Shown: positions 1-13,103, counted from the stretch's first letter. The stretch: 58,674 nucleotides of DNA from Brugia malayi (GCF_000002995.4 NW_025062297.1:1-58674), one strand, 5' to 3'. Notes: generated by a model not told the origin, from the letters alone. A program made the numbers and translations.

Positions 1-3000
1 TTTTTGAAAATTTTAAAATTTGTTATAGTTTTCTTACTTATTAAACAGGGAAATTGGTTCTAATTATCAATTTTAATTTTAATTAAGTTCCAAAACTACT
101 AAAAATAGCATTATTTTGAACTTAATTGGTTATGTTATATGCATTGCACCAGTGCTGGTCGTATATTGTGTTTTCATTTTATAGTTTAAATATTAAAATA
201 CGCTTTTGTAATTAAGTTTTGCGCAAAAAATCATCGGCAAAATAAATAAAACCTTCAATTAATCATGGTTTTAATTCAATTTATGAATTAAATTAAATTT
301 AAATTCAAATTTAAATTTTGAATTTTTTGAAAATTTTAAAATTTGTTATAGTTTTCTTACATTAAACAGGGAAATTGGTTATAAATTATCAATTTTAATT
401 TTAATTAAGTTCCAAAACTACTAAAAATAGCATTATTTTGAACTTAATTGGTTATGTTATATGCATTGCACCAGTGCTGGTCGTATATTGTGTTGTCATT
501 TTATAGTTTAAATATTAAAATACGCTTTTGTAATTAAGTTTTGCGCAAAAAATCATCGGCAAAATTAATAAAACCTTCAATTAATCATGGTTTTAATTCA
601 ATTTAAGAATTAATATTGAATTTAAATTCAAATTTAAATTTTAATTTTTTAAAAATTTTAAAATTTGTTTTAGTTTTCTTATATTAAACAAGGAAATTGG
701 TTCTAATTTATCAATTTTAATTTTAATTAAGTTCCAAAACTACTAAAAATAGCATTATTTTGAACTTAATTGGTTATGTTATATGCATTGCACCAGTGCT
801 GGTCGTGTATTGTGTTGTCATTTTATAGTTTAAATATTAAAATACGCTTTTGTAATTAAGTTTTGCGCAAAAAATCATCGGCAAAATAAATAAAACCTTC
901 AATTAATCATGGTTTTAATTCAATTTATGAATTAATTTAAATTTAAATTCAAATTTAAATTTTGAATTTTTTGAAAATTTTAAAATTTGTTATAGTTTTC
1001 TTACATTAAACAGGGAAAATGGTTTCAAATTATCAATTTTAATTTTAATTAAGTTCCAAAACTACTAAAAATAGCATTATTTTGAACTTAATTGGTTATG
1101 TTATATGCATTGCACCAGTGCTGGTCGTATATTGTGTTTTCATTTTATAGTTTAAATATTAAAATACGCTTTTGTAATTAAGTTTTGCGCAAAAAATCAT
1201 CGGCAAAATAAATAAAACCTTCAATTAATCATGGTTTTAATTCAATTTATGAATTAAATTCAAATTTAAATTTTGAATTTTTTGAAAATTTTAAAATTTG
1301 TTATAGTTTTCTTACATTAAACAGGGAAAATGGTTTTAAATTATTAATTTTAATTAAGTTCTAAAAACTACTAAAAATAGCATTATTTTGAACTTAATTG
1401 GTTATGTTATATGCATTGTACCAGTGCTGGTCGTATATTGTGTTTTCATTTTATAGTTTAAATATTAAAATACGCTTTTGTAATTAAGTTTTGCGCAAAA
1501 AATCATCGGCAAAATAAATAAAACCTTCAATTAATCATGGTTTTAATTCAATTTATGAATTAAATTAAATTTAAATTCAAATTTAAATTTTGAATTTTTT
1601 GAAAATTTTAAAATTTGTTGTAGTTTTCTTATATTAAACAAGGAAATTGGTTCTAATTTATCAATTTTAATTTTAATTAAGTTCCAAAACTACTAAAAAT
1701 AGCAATATTTTGAACTTAATTGGTTATGTTATATGCATTGCACCAGTGCTGGTCGTGTATTGTGTTGTCATTTTATAGTTTAAATATTAAAATACGCTTT
1801 TGTAATTAAGTTTTGCGCAAAAAATCATCGGCAAAATTAATAAAACCTTCAATTAATCATGGTTTTAATTCAATTTAAGAATTTAAATTGAATTTAAATT
1901 CAAATTTAAATTTTGAATTTTTTGAAAATTTTAAAATTTGTTATAGTTTTCTTACATTAAACAGGGAAAATGGTTTTAAATTATCAATTTTAATTTTAAT
2001 TAAGTTCCAAAACTACTAAAAATAGCATTATTTTGAACTTAATTGGTTATGTTATATGCATTGCACCAGTGCTGGTCGTGTATTGTGTTGTCATTTTATA
2101 GTTTAAATATTAAAATACGCTTTTGTAATTAAGTTTTGCGCAAAAAATCATCGGCAAAATAAATAAAACCTTCAATTAATCATGGTTTTAATTCAATTTA
2201 TGAATTAAATTAAATTTAAATTCAAATTTAAATTTTGAATTTTTTGAAAATTTTAAAATTTGTTATAGTTTTCTTACATTAAACAGGGAAAATGGTTTCT
2301 AAATTATCAATTTTAATTTTAATTAAGTTCCAAAACTACTAAAAATAGCATTATTTTGAACTTAATTGGTTATGTTATATGCATTGCACCAGTGCTGGTC
2401 GTATATTGTGTTGTCATTTTATAGTTTAAATATTAAAATACGCTTTTGTAATTAAGTTTTGCGCAAAAAATCATCGGCAAAATAAATAAAACCTTCAATT
2501 AATCATGGTTTTAATTCAATTTATGAATTAAATTAATTTAAATTCAAATTTAAATTTTGAATTTTTTGAAAATTTTAAAATTTGTTATAGTTTTCTTACA
2601 TTAAACAGGGAAATGGTTTAATTATCAATTTTAATTTTAATTAAGTTCCAAAACTACTAAAAATAGCATTATTTTGAACTTAATTGGTTATGTTATATGC
2701 ATTGCACCAGTGCTGGTCGTATATTGTGTTGTCATTTTATAGTTTAAATATTAAAATACGCTTTTGTAATTAAGTTTTGCGCAAAAAATCATCGGCAAAA
2801 TAAATATAACTTCAATTAATCATGGTTTTAATTCAATTTATGAATTAAATTAATTTAAATTCAAATTTAAATTTTGAATTTTTTGAAAATTTTAAAATTT
2901 GTTATAGTTTTCTTACATTAAACAGGGAAAATGGTTCAAATTATCAATTTTAATTTTAATTAAGTTCCAAAACTACTAAAAATAGCATTATTTTGAACTT

Positions 3001-6000
3001 AATTGGTTATGTTATATGCATTGCACCAGTGCTGGTCGTATATTGTGTTGTCATTTTATAGTTTAAATATTAAAATACGCTTTTGTAATTAAGTTTTGCG
3101 CAAAAAATCATCGGCAAAATAAATAAAACTTTCAATTAATCATGGTTTTAATTCAATTTAAGAATTAATATTGAATTTAAATTCAAATTTAAATTTTGAA
3201 TTTTTTGAAAATTTTAAAATTTGTTATAGTTTTCTTACATTAAACAGGGAAAATGGTTTTAAATTATCAATTTTAATTTTAATTAAGTTCCAAAACTACT
3301 AAAAATAGCATTATTTTGAACTTAATTGGTTATGTTATATGCATTGCACCAGTGCTGGTCGTATATTGTGTTGTCATTTTATAGTTTAAATATTAAAATA
3401 CGCTTTTGTAATTAAGTTTTGCGCAAAAAATCATCGGCAAAATAAATAAAACCTTCAATTAATCATGGTTTTAATTCAATTTATGAATTAAATTTAAATT
3501 TAAATTTTGAATTTTTTGAAAATTTTAAAATTTGTTATAGTTTTCTTACATTAAACAGGGAAAATGGTTTTAAATTATCAATTTTAATTTTAATTAAGTT
3601 CCAAAACTACTAAAAATAGCATTATTTTGAACTTAATTGGTTATGTTATATGCATTGCACCAGTGCTGGTCGTATATTGTGTTGTCATTTTATAGTTTAA
3701 ATATTAAAATACGCTTTTGTAATTAAGTTTTGCGCAAAAAATCATCGGCAAAATAAATAAAACTTTCAATTAATCATGGTTTTAATTCAATTTAAGAATT
3801 AATTGAATTTAAATTCAAATTTAAATTTTGAATTTTTTGAAAATTTTAAAATTTGTTATAGTTTTCTTGCATTAAACAGGGAAAATGGTTTTAAATTATC
3901 AATTTTAATTTTAATTAAGTTCCAAAACTACTAAAAATAGCATTATTTTGAACTTAATTGGTTATGTTATATGCATTGCACCAGTGCTGGTCGTATATTG
4001 TGTTGTCATTTTATAGTTTAAATATTAAAATACGCTTTTGTAATTAAGTTTTGCGCAAAAAATCATCGGCAAAATAAATAAAACCTTCAATTAATCATGG
4101 TTTTAATTCAATTTATGAATTAAATTTAAATTTAAATTCAAATTTAAATTTTGAATTTTTTGAAAATTTTAAAATTTGTTATAGTTTTCTTACATTAAAC
4201 AGGGAAATGGTTTAAATTATCAATTTTAATTTTAATTAAGTTCCAAAACTACTAAAAATAGCATTATTTTGAACTTAATTGGTTATGTTATATGCATTGC
4301 ACCAGTGCTGGTCGTATATTGTGTTGTCATTTTATAGTTTAAATATTAAAATACGCTTTTGTAATTAAGTTTTGCGCAAAAAATCATCGGCAAAATAAAT
4401 AAAACTTTCAATTAATCATGGTTTTAATTCAATTTAAGAATTCATATACAATTTAAATTCAAATTTAAATTTTGAATTTTTTGAAAATTTTAAAATTTGT
4501 TACAGTTTTCTTGCATTAAACAGGGAAAATGGTTTAAATTATCAATTTTAATTTTAATTAAGTTCCAAAACTACTAAAAATAGCATTATTTTGAACTTAA
4601 TTGGTTATGTTATATGCATTGCACCAGTGCTGGTCGTATATTGTGTTGTCATTTTATAGTTTAAATATTAAAATACGCTTTTGTAATTAAGTTTTGCGCA
4701 AAAAATCATCGGCAAAATAAATAAAACCTTCAATTAATCATGGTTTTAATTCAATTTATGAATTAATATTGAATTTAAATTCAAATTTAAATTTTGAATT
4801 TTTTGAAAATTTTAAAATTTGTTATAGTTTTCTTACATTAAACAGGGAAAATGGTTTAAATTATCAATTTTAATTTTAATTAAGTTCCAAAACTACTAAA
4901 AATAGCATTATTTTGAACTTAATTGGTTATGTTATATGCATTGCACCAGTGCTGGTCGTATATTGTGTTGTCATTTTATAGTTTAAATATTAAAATACGC
5001 TTTTGTAATTAAGTTTTGCGCAAAAAATCATCGGCAAAATAAATAAAACCTTCAATTAATCATGGTTTTAATTCAATTTAAGAATTAATATTGAATTTAA
5101 ATTCAAATTTAAATTTTGAATTTTTTGAAAATTTTAAAATTTGTTATAGTTTTCTTATATTAAACAAGGAAATTGGTTCTAATTTATCAATTTTAATTTT
5201 AATTAAGTTCCAAAACTACTAAAAATAGCATTATTTTGAACTTAATTGGTTATGTTATATGCATTGCACCAGTGCTGGTCGTGTATTGTGTTGTCATTTT
5301 ATAGTTTAAATATTAAAATACGCTTTTGTAATTAAGTTTTGCGCAAAAAATCATCGGCAAAATAAATAAAACCTTCAATTAATCATGGTTTTAATTCAAT
5401 TTATGAATTAAATTGAATTTAAATTCAAATTTAAATTTTGAATTTTTTGAAAATTTTAAAATTTGTTATAGTTTTCTTACATTAAACAGGGAAAATGGTT
5501 TCTAAATTATCAATTTTAATTTTAATTAAGTTCCAAAACTACTAAAAATAGCATTATTTTGAACTTAATTGGTTATGTTATATGCATTGCACCAGTGCTG
5601 GTCGTATATTGTGTTGTCATTTTATAGTTTAAATATTAAAATACGCTTTTGTAATTAAGTTTTGCGCAAAAAATCATCGGCAAAATAAATAAAACCTTCA
5701 ATTAATCATGGTTTTAATTCAATTTATGAATTAAATTAATTTAAATTCAAATTTAAATTTTGAATTTTTTGAAAATTTTAAAATTTGTTATAGTTTTCTT
5801 ACATTAAACAGGGAAAATGGTTTTAAATTATCAATTTTAATTTTAATTAAGTTCCAAAACTACTAAAAATAGCATTATTTTGAACTTAATTGGTTATGTT
5901 ATATGCATTGCACCAGTGCTGGTCGTATATTGTGTTTTCATTTTATAGTTTAAATATTAAAATACGCTTTTGTAATTAAGTTTTGCGCAAAAAATCATCG

Positions 6001-6552
6001 GCAAAATAAATAAAACCTTCAATTAATCATGGTTTTAATTCAATTTATGAATTAAATTTAAATTTAAATTCAAATTTAAATTTTGAATTTTTTGAAAATT
6101 TTAAAATTTGTTATAGTTTTCTTATATTAAACAAGGAAATTGGTTCTAATTTATCAATTTTAATTTTAATTAAGTTCCAAAACTACTAAAAATAGCATTA
6201 TTTTGAACTTAATTGGTTATGTTATATGCATTGCACCAGTGCTGGTCGTGTATTGTGTTGTCATTTTATAGTTTAAATATTAAAATACGCTTTTGTAATT
6301 AAGTTTTGCGCAAAAATCATCGGCAAAATAAATAAAACTTTCAATTAATCATGGTTTTAATTCAATTTAAGAATTTATATTAAATTTAATTCAAATTTAA
6401 ATTTTGAATTTTTTAAAAATTTTAAAATTTGTTATAGTTTTCTTATATTAAACAAGGAAATTGGTTCTAATTATCAATTTTAATTTTAATTAAGTTCCAA
6501 AACTACTAAAAATAGCAATATTTTGAACTTAATTGATTATTTATATGCATTG
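1..6552. repeat. HhaI-type satellite array 1, subfamily A
   Basis: About 20 head-to-tail monomers of roughly 305-322 bp fill this stretch; the conserved core CACCAGTGCTGGTCGT recurs at about 148, 470, 791, 1113 and 1420. Each monomer has one GCGC (HhaI) site. Subfamily A reads GCGCAAAAAATCATCGGC, TATATTGTGTTGTC and AGCATTATTTTGAACTTAA, unlike subfamily B elsewhere. Variation is concentrated in the A/T-only stretch after CAATTTATGAATTAA and in the vowel-poor stretch after CAGGGAAA. From memory this is the Brugia HhaI repeat, about 322 bp; A may be the variant described from B. pahangi, which is inference. The last monomer is cut off at TATATGCATTG, where macro-unit 1 begins. No gene is visible. 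Confidence 0.93.
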
Positions 6553-7137
6553 TTTAAACATTGGAAAAGCTAATCAGTAAACCTTTCCACTTGCTATGCT
6601 TTTCATATTGCTTAACCCGTACAAAAGGGGTTAGTCGATAGAAAAGATATTAGCTCTATCTATACTGAGACAGTTGAGTGTTGGTCAGAGAGAAGAGAAG
6701 AAACAGTAAGGATTTAAAAAAAAATAAGATTTAGCAAGAGAAGTTAATAGAACTAGGAAAGACAAAAATATCTACATTATGGTGGATAACCTTGATATTC
6801 TATCATAATTGTATTGTTAATTATAAAGCATACAGAGATGGGCGTGTTCTCATTGATTCTGTCAGTAGGGATAAGAGTAATGTTAACATAATACTTGGGT
6901 AAAATTTTGATCTAAGATGAGATCTCTTTTTTTGTACTTATCAATACAACGATAAAATTTTTTTTCCTGTATATATATATATATAGTATACATATAACTT
7001 TTACATTCTACAAGAATAAAGTTGGGCAGTAGCAATCCCATGATCATGCCCTTCTCTTTTGTGATTTTATTTGCACATATTCTCCTTTTCATTCTTATTA
7101 TTTTTCTTGTACAATTTGGCTTGATTCAAAGGATCTC

Positions 7138-7178
<41 letters not shown>

Positions 7179-7341
7179 GTCTTTATTGCGAACTAATAAG
7201 TATTTTTTTCAATATCTTTATTGCGAACTAATAAGTATTTTTTTTAATATCTTTATTGCAAACTAATAAGTACTTTTTTTTTAATGACTTTATATTTTCC
7301 AGTTGAACAAAGGAATCAAAAATCTTTAGTTAGAAGCGATA
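6553..7341 (+). other. Leader of macro-unit 1: poly-T, TA microsatellite, 34-bp triplicate
   Basis: This stretch precedes the truncated coiled-coil gene and carries no convincing open frame. It contains a TA microsatellite near 6970-6985, a poly-T run of about 35 (7141-7175), and three tandem copies of a roughly 34-bp unit built on CTTTATTGCGAACTAATAAG (about 7179-7273). A possible 28S rRNA scrap lies at 6605-6690. The polypyrimidine-rich end TATATTTTCCAG, just before 7302, looks like a nematode 3' splice site, possibly for spliced-leader trans-splicing, and opens the exon with the start codon. The same leader occurs at 14180-14975, 21802-22600 and 41641-42413. Confidence 0.75.
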
Positions 7342-7962
7342 ATGGAAAAAATGGTGGAGGAAAAAAACAGATTTGAGATGTTGTTTACGAGTACAAAATC
7401 AAAGCTTAATGGTTTGCGAGAAGTGATAACAACTCAGTTTTCTGAAAACAACAATTGTTTCTCAAGTTTAATGCAGGTAAATCTTATCTAAAGTCTTGTA
7501 TAAGTTTTGTTAATCTAGAATTTCTAAAACAAATGGACAGATAAGCCTATATTTTGTGACAGAGTTTATCAAAAACAAAGTCTGAAGAAAATCAAAACTG
7601 TGCCTTCCTGTTAAAAATGCTACGTTATGTAAAAAATCTTCAGGAAGTAAATTTGAATGTTGAATATCGTTTTATTTACAATAGTACATTCATCATCATA
7701 TTGTCTATAGATCGGATTTCAGAAATTGAATGAGAAATGGTCAAAGGGTTTGGATGAAATGCAAAAAATGGCGAGTAAAATGAAAATAATGCATGAGTAT
7801 ACAGAGAAAAATTTTAAAAGCTTGAGCGTATTATTGGATTGCTTGCATGGCCGAGAAATTAAACAGTTGGAAAATAATGAAAGAGAAGGAGATACTTTCA
7901 AGAAAATATGTGATTTTCATATCGAATTCATTTTCATATCGAATCTGTTTAATATTATATAA
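7342..7962 (+). pseudogene. Truncated coiled-coil gene, copy 1
   Basis: This is a 5' fragment of the five-exon gene at 42414-43631. Exon 1 is 7342-7476 (45 codons), exon 2 is 7563-7646 and exon 3 is 7711-7962. Exon 3 keeps its first 67 codons and then, after AAAATATGTGA, runs into inverted-repeat DNA of the neighbouring element and stops at 7960-7962; exons 4 and 5 are missing. Exon 2 has five As in TATCAAAAACAAAG, so the usual CAG acceptor (exon from 7563) stays in frame. The spliced frame would be about 156 aa, ending in hydrophobic residues read from the transposon terminus. It could still be transcribed, but loss of the leucine-zipper-like C-terminal half makes it a presumed pseudogene. 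Confidence 0.75.
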
Positions 7963-9743
7963 TTTTTTGTAATAAGAAAAAATTGTGTTTTTACTGCTAC
8001 ATCGTTATAATACATCCAAATGAAATTGAATGTAAAAAAGATTTCCTCAAATAGTCACTATTTTTTGATTTCATGGTGATACACAAATGGTCACATTTTC
8101 GAATTGTAACCTAAATTGTAACCTTTTCAAAATGTAACCTTAACAGTAAATATTTCTTGCAGCCGCACTTGCACTTGCAGTTGCAGTTGCATTGCAAGTA
8201 CAATTGCATACCTGCTTGCACATACAAATATTTTAATTTAATTGATCCAATGATTGCTAATATCACTTGTCATATTATCATTTGATCAGCATTTCAAAAT
8301 GATAATTGCATAAGATTTATTGTTAACAATAAATTAGTAAAACTATGTTACCAGCATGGTGAAAGATCACGTTTGATGATGAGAAAAAGATCAGATATGT
8401 CCAAGAAAAAATTTTGTTAATGAATTTTTTGAGTTTATCACCAGTCCAAAAATGTTATGAGTTTATTACCACGTCACTCTTTAATTAATTCCATTGCTTT
8501 AATAAGAAAAAAGTGATCAACTGGGAAATTTGAACAATTTGCAGCACATAAATGATAAGTAGAATTAGTTTTTATGTTAAAATGAAATTGCAAATAATGA
8601 AGTTTTTTTTTTTTTTTTTTTGTATATTTTTATGCAAAAAATAAATTAATAAAAATTGTTGCATGGAAAAAGATTGTGGCCAAGCAGAAGGTGAAAGTAA
8701 TCTGACATCTGTTCTATTTTAATTTTGTGACTTTATTGATATATTAAAACGTTTTCAAAAAAATTCTTGTCTTATTAATAAAAATTGATATTAATTCAAA
8801 GATTTGGGAAACTTTTATTTTATGAATTAATTTCTTATAAAAAAGAAAAAAAAACAAACAACAACAATAACTTCAGATGGGTCAAAAACAAACTATTGGG
8901 AAAGGAAGAGGAAAAGAAGAAAGTTAACCATTGAAGATTATTCTCCAACTTTCCTATTACGGAGAACTTTACAAGAGATCAATTTTTTCTATTGTTTTTT
9001 CAAAAAAAAATTAAATCGGCCAACAAAACTCATTTTTCCAAAATGAAGTTATTTTTTTTACCTAAATTTTACACCATTTTATTTTGTTACTAAAGCCGAT
9101 TTTGAAGTAATACACTATTCAAAATGTTGTAGGTGCATACCTCAACAATCTGAAAAAATTTCGTAGGTGAAATTTCACATTCTGCTCGGTCAGTCAGCTC
9201 TATGAGTAATTGATACATTTTTTTAAACTTTTTCTAATTGATACATCTAGAAAATTTGATCATAGTTGTTATCCATGCAAAATTTCAGGATATGAAAATT
9301 TAATAAGTGAAAAAGTAAAGCAAATATTTCATAAATAAATTAGAACGTTCCCGCGGGTAACAATTCGAAAATGTGATCATTTGTGCATCACCATAAAATT
9401 AAATTTCTATAAAAATAATGACTATTTGAGGAAATTTTTTTTACATTCAATTTCATTTGGATGTATTATAACGATGTAGCAGTAAAATCACAACTTTTTC
9501 TGACAAAAAATTATATAATATTAAACAGATTCGATATGAAAATGGAAGAAAGTATGTAGCAAAGGAAAAAATAAAAAGAAAATGAAACGAAGATTGCTAA
9601 GAATAAAACATGGAATTGTTGAATCGAAATTATGCTAAAGTGAATAATGCAAATATATCATTTTGAATAAATAACAGAGAAACTGCTTCATGCACTTTTA
9701 AATGAAGCGATGTGCGACACGTAAAGTGACGTAAAATATAATC
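7914..9743. mobile_element. TIR element copy 1, left end deleted
   Basis: This is the element described at 44469-46503, missing about 220 bp of its left terminal inverted repeat. The remaining left repeat (about 7931-8125) pairs with the right repeat (about 9357-9550), both carrying CACATTTTCGAATTGT or its complement and TAATACATCCAAATG. The outer right end reads TATAATC followed by TA at 9744. A TTGCAG-rich microsatellite lies at about 8157-8222 and a poly-T of about 17 near 8605. No transposase is visible inside. Confidence 0.75.
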
Positions 9744-10596
9744 TAATTCAAAACATCCATGTGAATCAATCAATCAACATATGTCAAATAAATTTGTGTT
9801 TATGGTAATATAAACTCTGGCCAAAATTATTAAACAATTCCTGAAACTTGTTCCTGAAATTTCCTAAAAAGACAAAGGAAGATCTGATCAAAAGGAAGAC
9901 AAAACGATAAATCAAGTACCAAAGTAATATTCTCATTAATATTCTCAATATGAAACTATCTAGCCATTAGATATATCGCACCTTCAGCATAAGAAAGCTA
10001 TGTCAGCGAAAATTATTAGAAAATAAAATTAGAATAATTCCGACCATTTTTAATATTCGGAAATCTTCAATTAGTATCTATGTGCGCACTTTCTGGAAAT
10101 CCTATACTACAAACAAAATGACACTGCCGGAATATGGAAAAATAGGAAGAGATATGACCAATGAGCACTATATTCGGAATAAATTCATATAAACATGAAA
10201 GCAAAGTATCTAACAGAAAAAAAAAAAAAAAAACAATTATAAATGAACACGAACATAAAAAAAAAAAAAATCGAAATCAAAATGCATAAATTAGCATTTA
10301 CAATATTTTCTGAATAAAAAAAAGAAAAAATTTCCACCAATAAGAGCAATGATAGTATCATTTTGTTTTTTATAATATAAAGCAGTAAACAGCAAATTTT
10401 ATCCTAAAAAAATCGCCGAAAAGAAAAAAAAAAAAAAAAAAACAATTATAAGTCATCGTCTGTAATCTCAAATCTTGCTCATTCTTGAACAGCAATGCTT
10501 TCTGAAACAAATTCATAGACATAATGATATATGAATACTAATCTTAATTCTTCCTCCCCCTCAAATTCACTTTAGCCTATTACAAAAGCCCATATT
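9744..10596. other. Gene-free trailer of macro-unit 1
   Basis: AT-rich DNA between the right end of the TIR element and the satellite array. It contains three long poly-A runs (near 10220, 10260 and 10425) and ends in a pyrimidine-rich piece (TTCTTCCTCCCCCTC) just before the satellite resumes. I see no gene with a credible product. The same stretch occurs at 17378-18230, 25002-25851 and 46504-47359. Confidence 0.7.
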
Positions 10597-12954
10597 ATTT
10601 TGAACCTAATTGACTATGTTACGTGCATTGTACCAGTGCTGGTCGTATATTGCGTTGTCATTTTATAGTTCAAATATTAAAATACGCTTTGTAATTAAGT
10701 TTTCCGCGTAAATTCATCAGCAAAATTAATAAAACTTTCAATTAATCATGATTTTAATTCAATTTAAGAATTTAAATTAAATTTAAATTCAAATATAAAT
10801 TTTGAATTTTTTAAAAATTTTAAAATTTGTTATAGTTTTCTTACATTAGACAAGGAAATTGGTTTTAATTTATCAATTTCAATTTTAATTAAGTGCCAAA
10901 ACTACTAAAAAAGGCTTATTTTGAACCTAATTGACCATGTTACGTGCATTGTACCAGTGCTGGTCGTATATTGCGTTGTTATTTTATAGTTTAAACATTA
11001 AAATACGCTTTTGTAATTAAGTTTTGCGCATAAATTTATCAGCAAAATTAATAAAACTTTCAATTAATCATGATTTTAATTCAATTTAAGAATTTAAATT
11101 AAATTTAAATTCAAATTTAAATTTTGAATTTTTTAAAAATTTTAAAATTTGTTATAGTTTTAGTACATTAGACAAGGAAATTGGTTCCAATTTATCAATT
11201 TCAATTTTAATTAAGTGCCAAAACTGCTAAAAAAAGCTTATTTTGAACCTAATTTACTATGTTATGTGCATTGTACCAGTGCTGGTCGTATATTGCGTTG
11301 TTATTTTATAGTTTAAATATTAAAATACACTTTTGTAATTAAGTTTTGCGCATAAATTCATCAGCAAAATTAATAAAACTTTCAATTAATCATGATTTTA
11401 ATTCAATTTAAGAATTTAAATTAAATTTAAATTCAAATTTAAATTTTGAATTTTTTAAAAATTTTAAAATTTGATATAGTTTTCTTACATTAAAAAAGGA
11501 AATTGGTTCTAATTTATCAATTTTAATTCTAGTTAAGTGCCAAAACTGCTAAAAAAAGCTTATTTTGAACCTAATTTACTATGTTATGTGCATTGTACCA
11601 GTGCTGGCCGTATATTGCGTTGCTATTTTATAGTTTAAATATTAAAATACGCTTTTGTAATTAAGTTTTGCGCATAAATTCATCAGCAAAATTAATAAAA
11701 CTTTCAATTAATCATGATTTTAATTCAATTTAAGAATTTAAATTAAATTTAAATTCATATTTAAATTTTGAATTTTTTAAAAATTTTAAAATTTGTTATA
11801 GTTTTCTTACATTTGACAAGGAAATTGGTTCTAATTTATCAATTTTAATTCTAGTTAAGTGCCAAAACTACTAAAAAAAGCTTATTTTGAAATTAATTGA
11901 CTATGTTACGTGCATTGTACCAGTGCTGGTCGTATATTGCGTTGTTATTATATAGTTTAAATTTTAAAATACGCTTTTGTAATTAAGTTTTGCGCCTAAA
12001 TTCATCAGCAAAATTAATAAAACTTTCTATTAATCATGATTTTAATCCAATTTAAGAATTTAAATTAAATTTAAATTCAAATTTAAATTTTGAATTTTTT
12101 AAAAATTTTAAAATTTGTTATAGTTTTCTTACATTAGACAAGGAAATTGGTTCCAATTTATCAATTTTAACTCTAGTTAAGTGCCAAAACTACTAAAAAA
12201 AGCTTATTTTGAAATTAATTGACTGTGTTGCGTGCATTGTACCAGTGCTGGTCGTATATTGCGTTGTCATTTTATAGTTTAAATATTAAAATACGCTTTG
12301 TAATTAAGTTTTGCGCATTAATTTATCAGCAAAATTAATAAAACTTTCAATTAATCATGATTTTAATTCAATTTAAGAATTTAAATTAAATTTAAATTCA
12401 AATTTAAATTTTGAATTTTTTAAAAATTTTAAAATTTGTTATAGTTTTCTTATATTAGACAAGGAAATTGGTTCTAATTTATCAATTTTAATTCTAATTA
12501 AGTGCCAAAACTACTAAAAATAGCAATATTTTGAATTTAATTAGTTATGTAATATGCATTGTACCAGTGGGTCATTTTATAGTTTAAATATTAAAATACG
12601 GTTTTGAAATTAAGTTTTGCGCAAAAATTCATCAGCAAAATTAATAAAACTTTCAATTAATCATGGTTTTAATTCAATTGAAGAATTAAAATTAAATTTT
12701 ATTTCAAAATTTAAAATTTGTTGTAGTTTTCCTACATTAAACATGGAAATTGGTTCTAAATTAATAATTTTAATTTTAATTAAGTGCCAAAACTATTAAA
12801 AATAGCAATATTTTGAACTTAATTGACTATGTTATATGCAATGTACCAGAGCTGGTCATATATTGTGCGGTCATTTTGTAGTTTAAATATTAAAATAAGC
12901 TTTTGTAATTAGGTTTTACACAAAAATTCATCAGCGAAAGTAATAAAACTTTCA
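10597..12954. repeat. HhaI satellite array 2, subfamily B
   Basis: About seven and a half monomers. Subfamily B is marked by GCGCATAAATTCATCAGC, TATTGCGTTGTC, a HindIII site (AAGCTT) in AAAAAAAGCTTATTTTGAA, and ACATTAGACAAGG. The last two monomers are divergent: one carries a deletion that removes the core (TGTACCAGTGGGTCATTTT), another has lost its GCGC (TTTTACACAAAAATTC). Decay toward the array edge is the usual satellite pattern, because edge monomers escape homogenisation. Confidence 0.92.
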
Positions 12955-13027
12955 ATCTATTGGTTAATTCATTAATAAAATCCGTGTTACTGTTTAATAT
13001 GGCTGAGAACAAGTGGGGTTGGTTAGT

Positions 13028-13103
13028 TAATGCATAGCTCAGCCGGTAGAGCAGCTCGCGTTTAATCAGTAGGTTGAGTGTTCGATCCTGGTCGCCAGGA
13101 CCA
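13028..13103 (+). tRNA. tRNA-Lys(UUU)-like relic, copy 1
   Basis: Exactly 76 nt fit canonical tRNA numbering. T8 A9 and a D arm (GCTCAGCCGGTAGAGC) with a full A box come first, then TTT at positions 34-36 (13061-13063), a T loop GTTCGATCC (B box), A73 and an encoded CCA at 13101-13103. The right-hand half, TTTAATCAGTAGGT, resembles bacterial-type lysine tRNAs more than nematode ones. The 5' acceptor strand, the 5' anticodon-stem strand and the T stem no longer pair with their partners, and position 33 is G instead of U, so it is almost certainly inactive. The encoded CCA hints at a bacterial (Wolbachia) source, but this is inference. Confidence 0.55.

Noticed and set aside
1..6552. Regularly spaced repeats resembling a CRISPR array
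   Set aside because: The repeat unit is the whole 320-bp monomer with no unique spacers, and the genome is eukaryotic.
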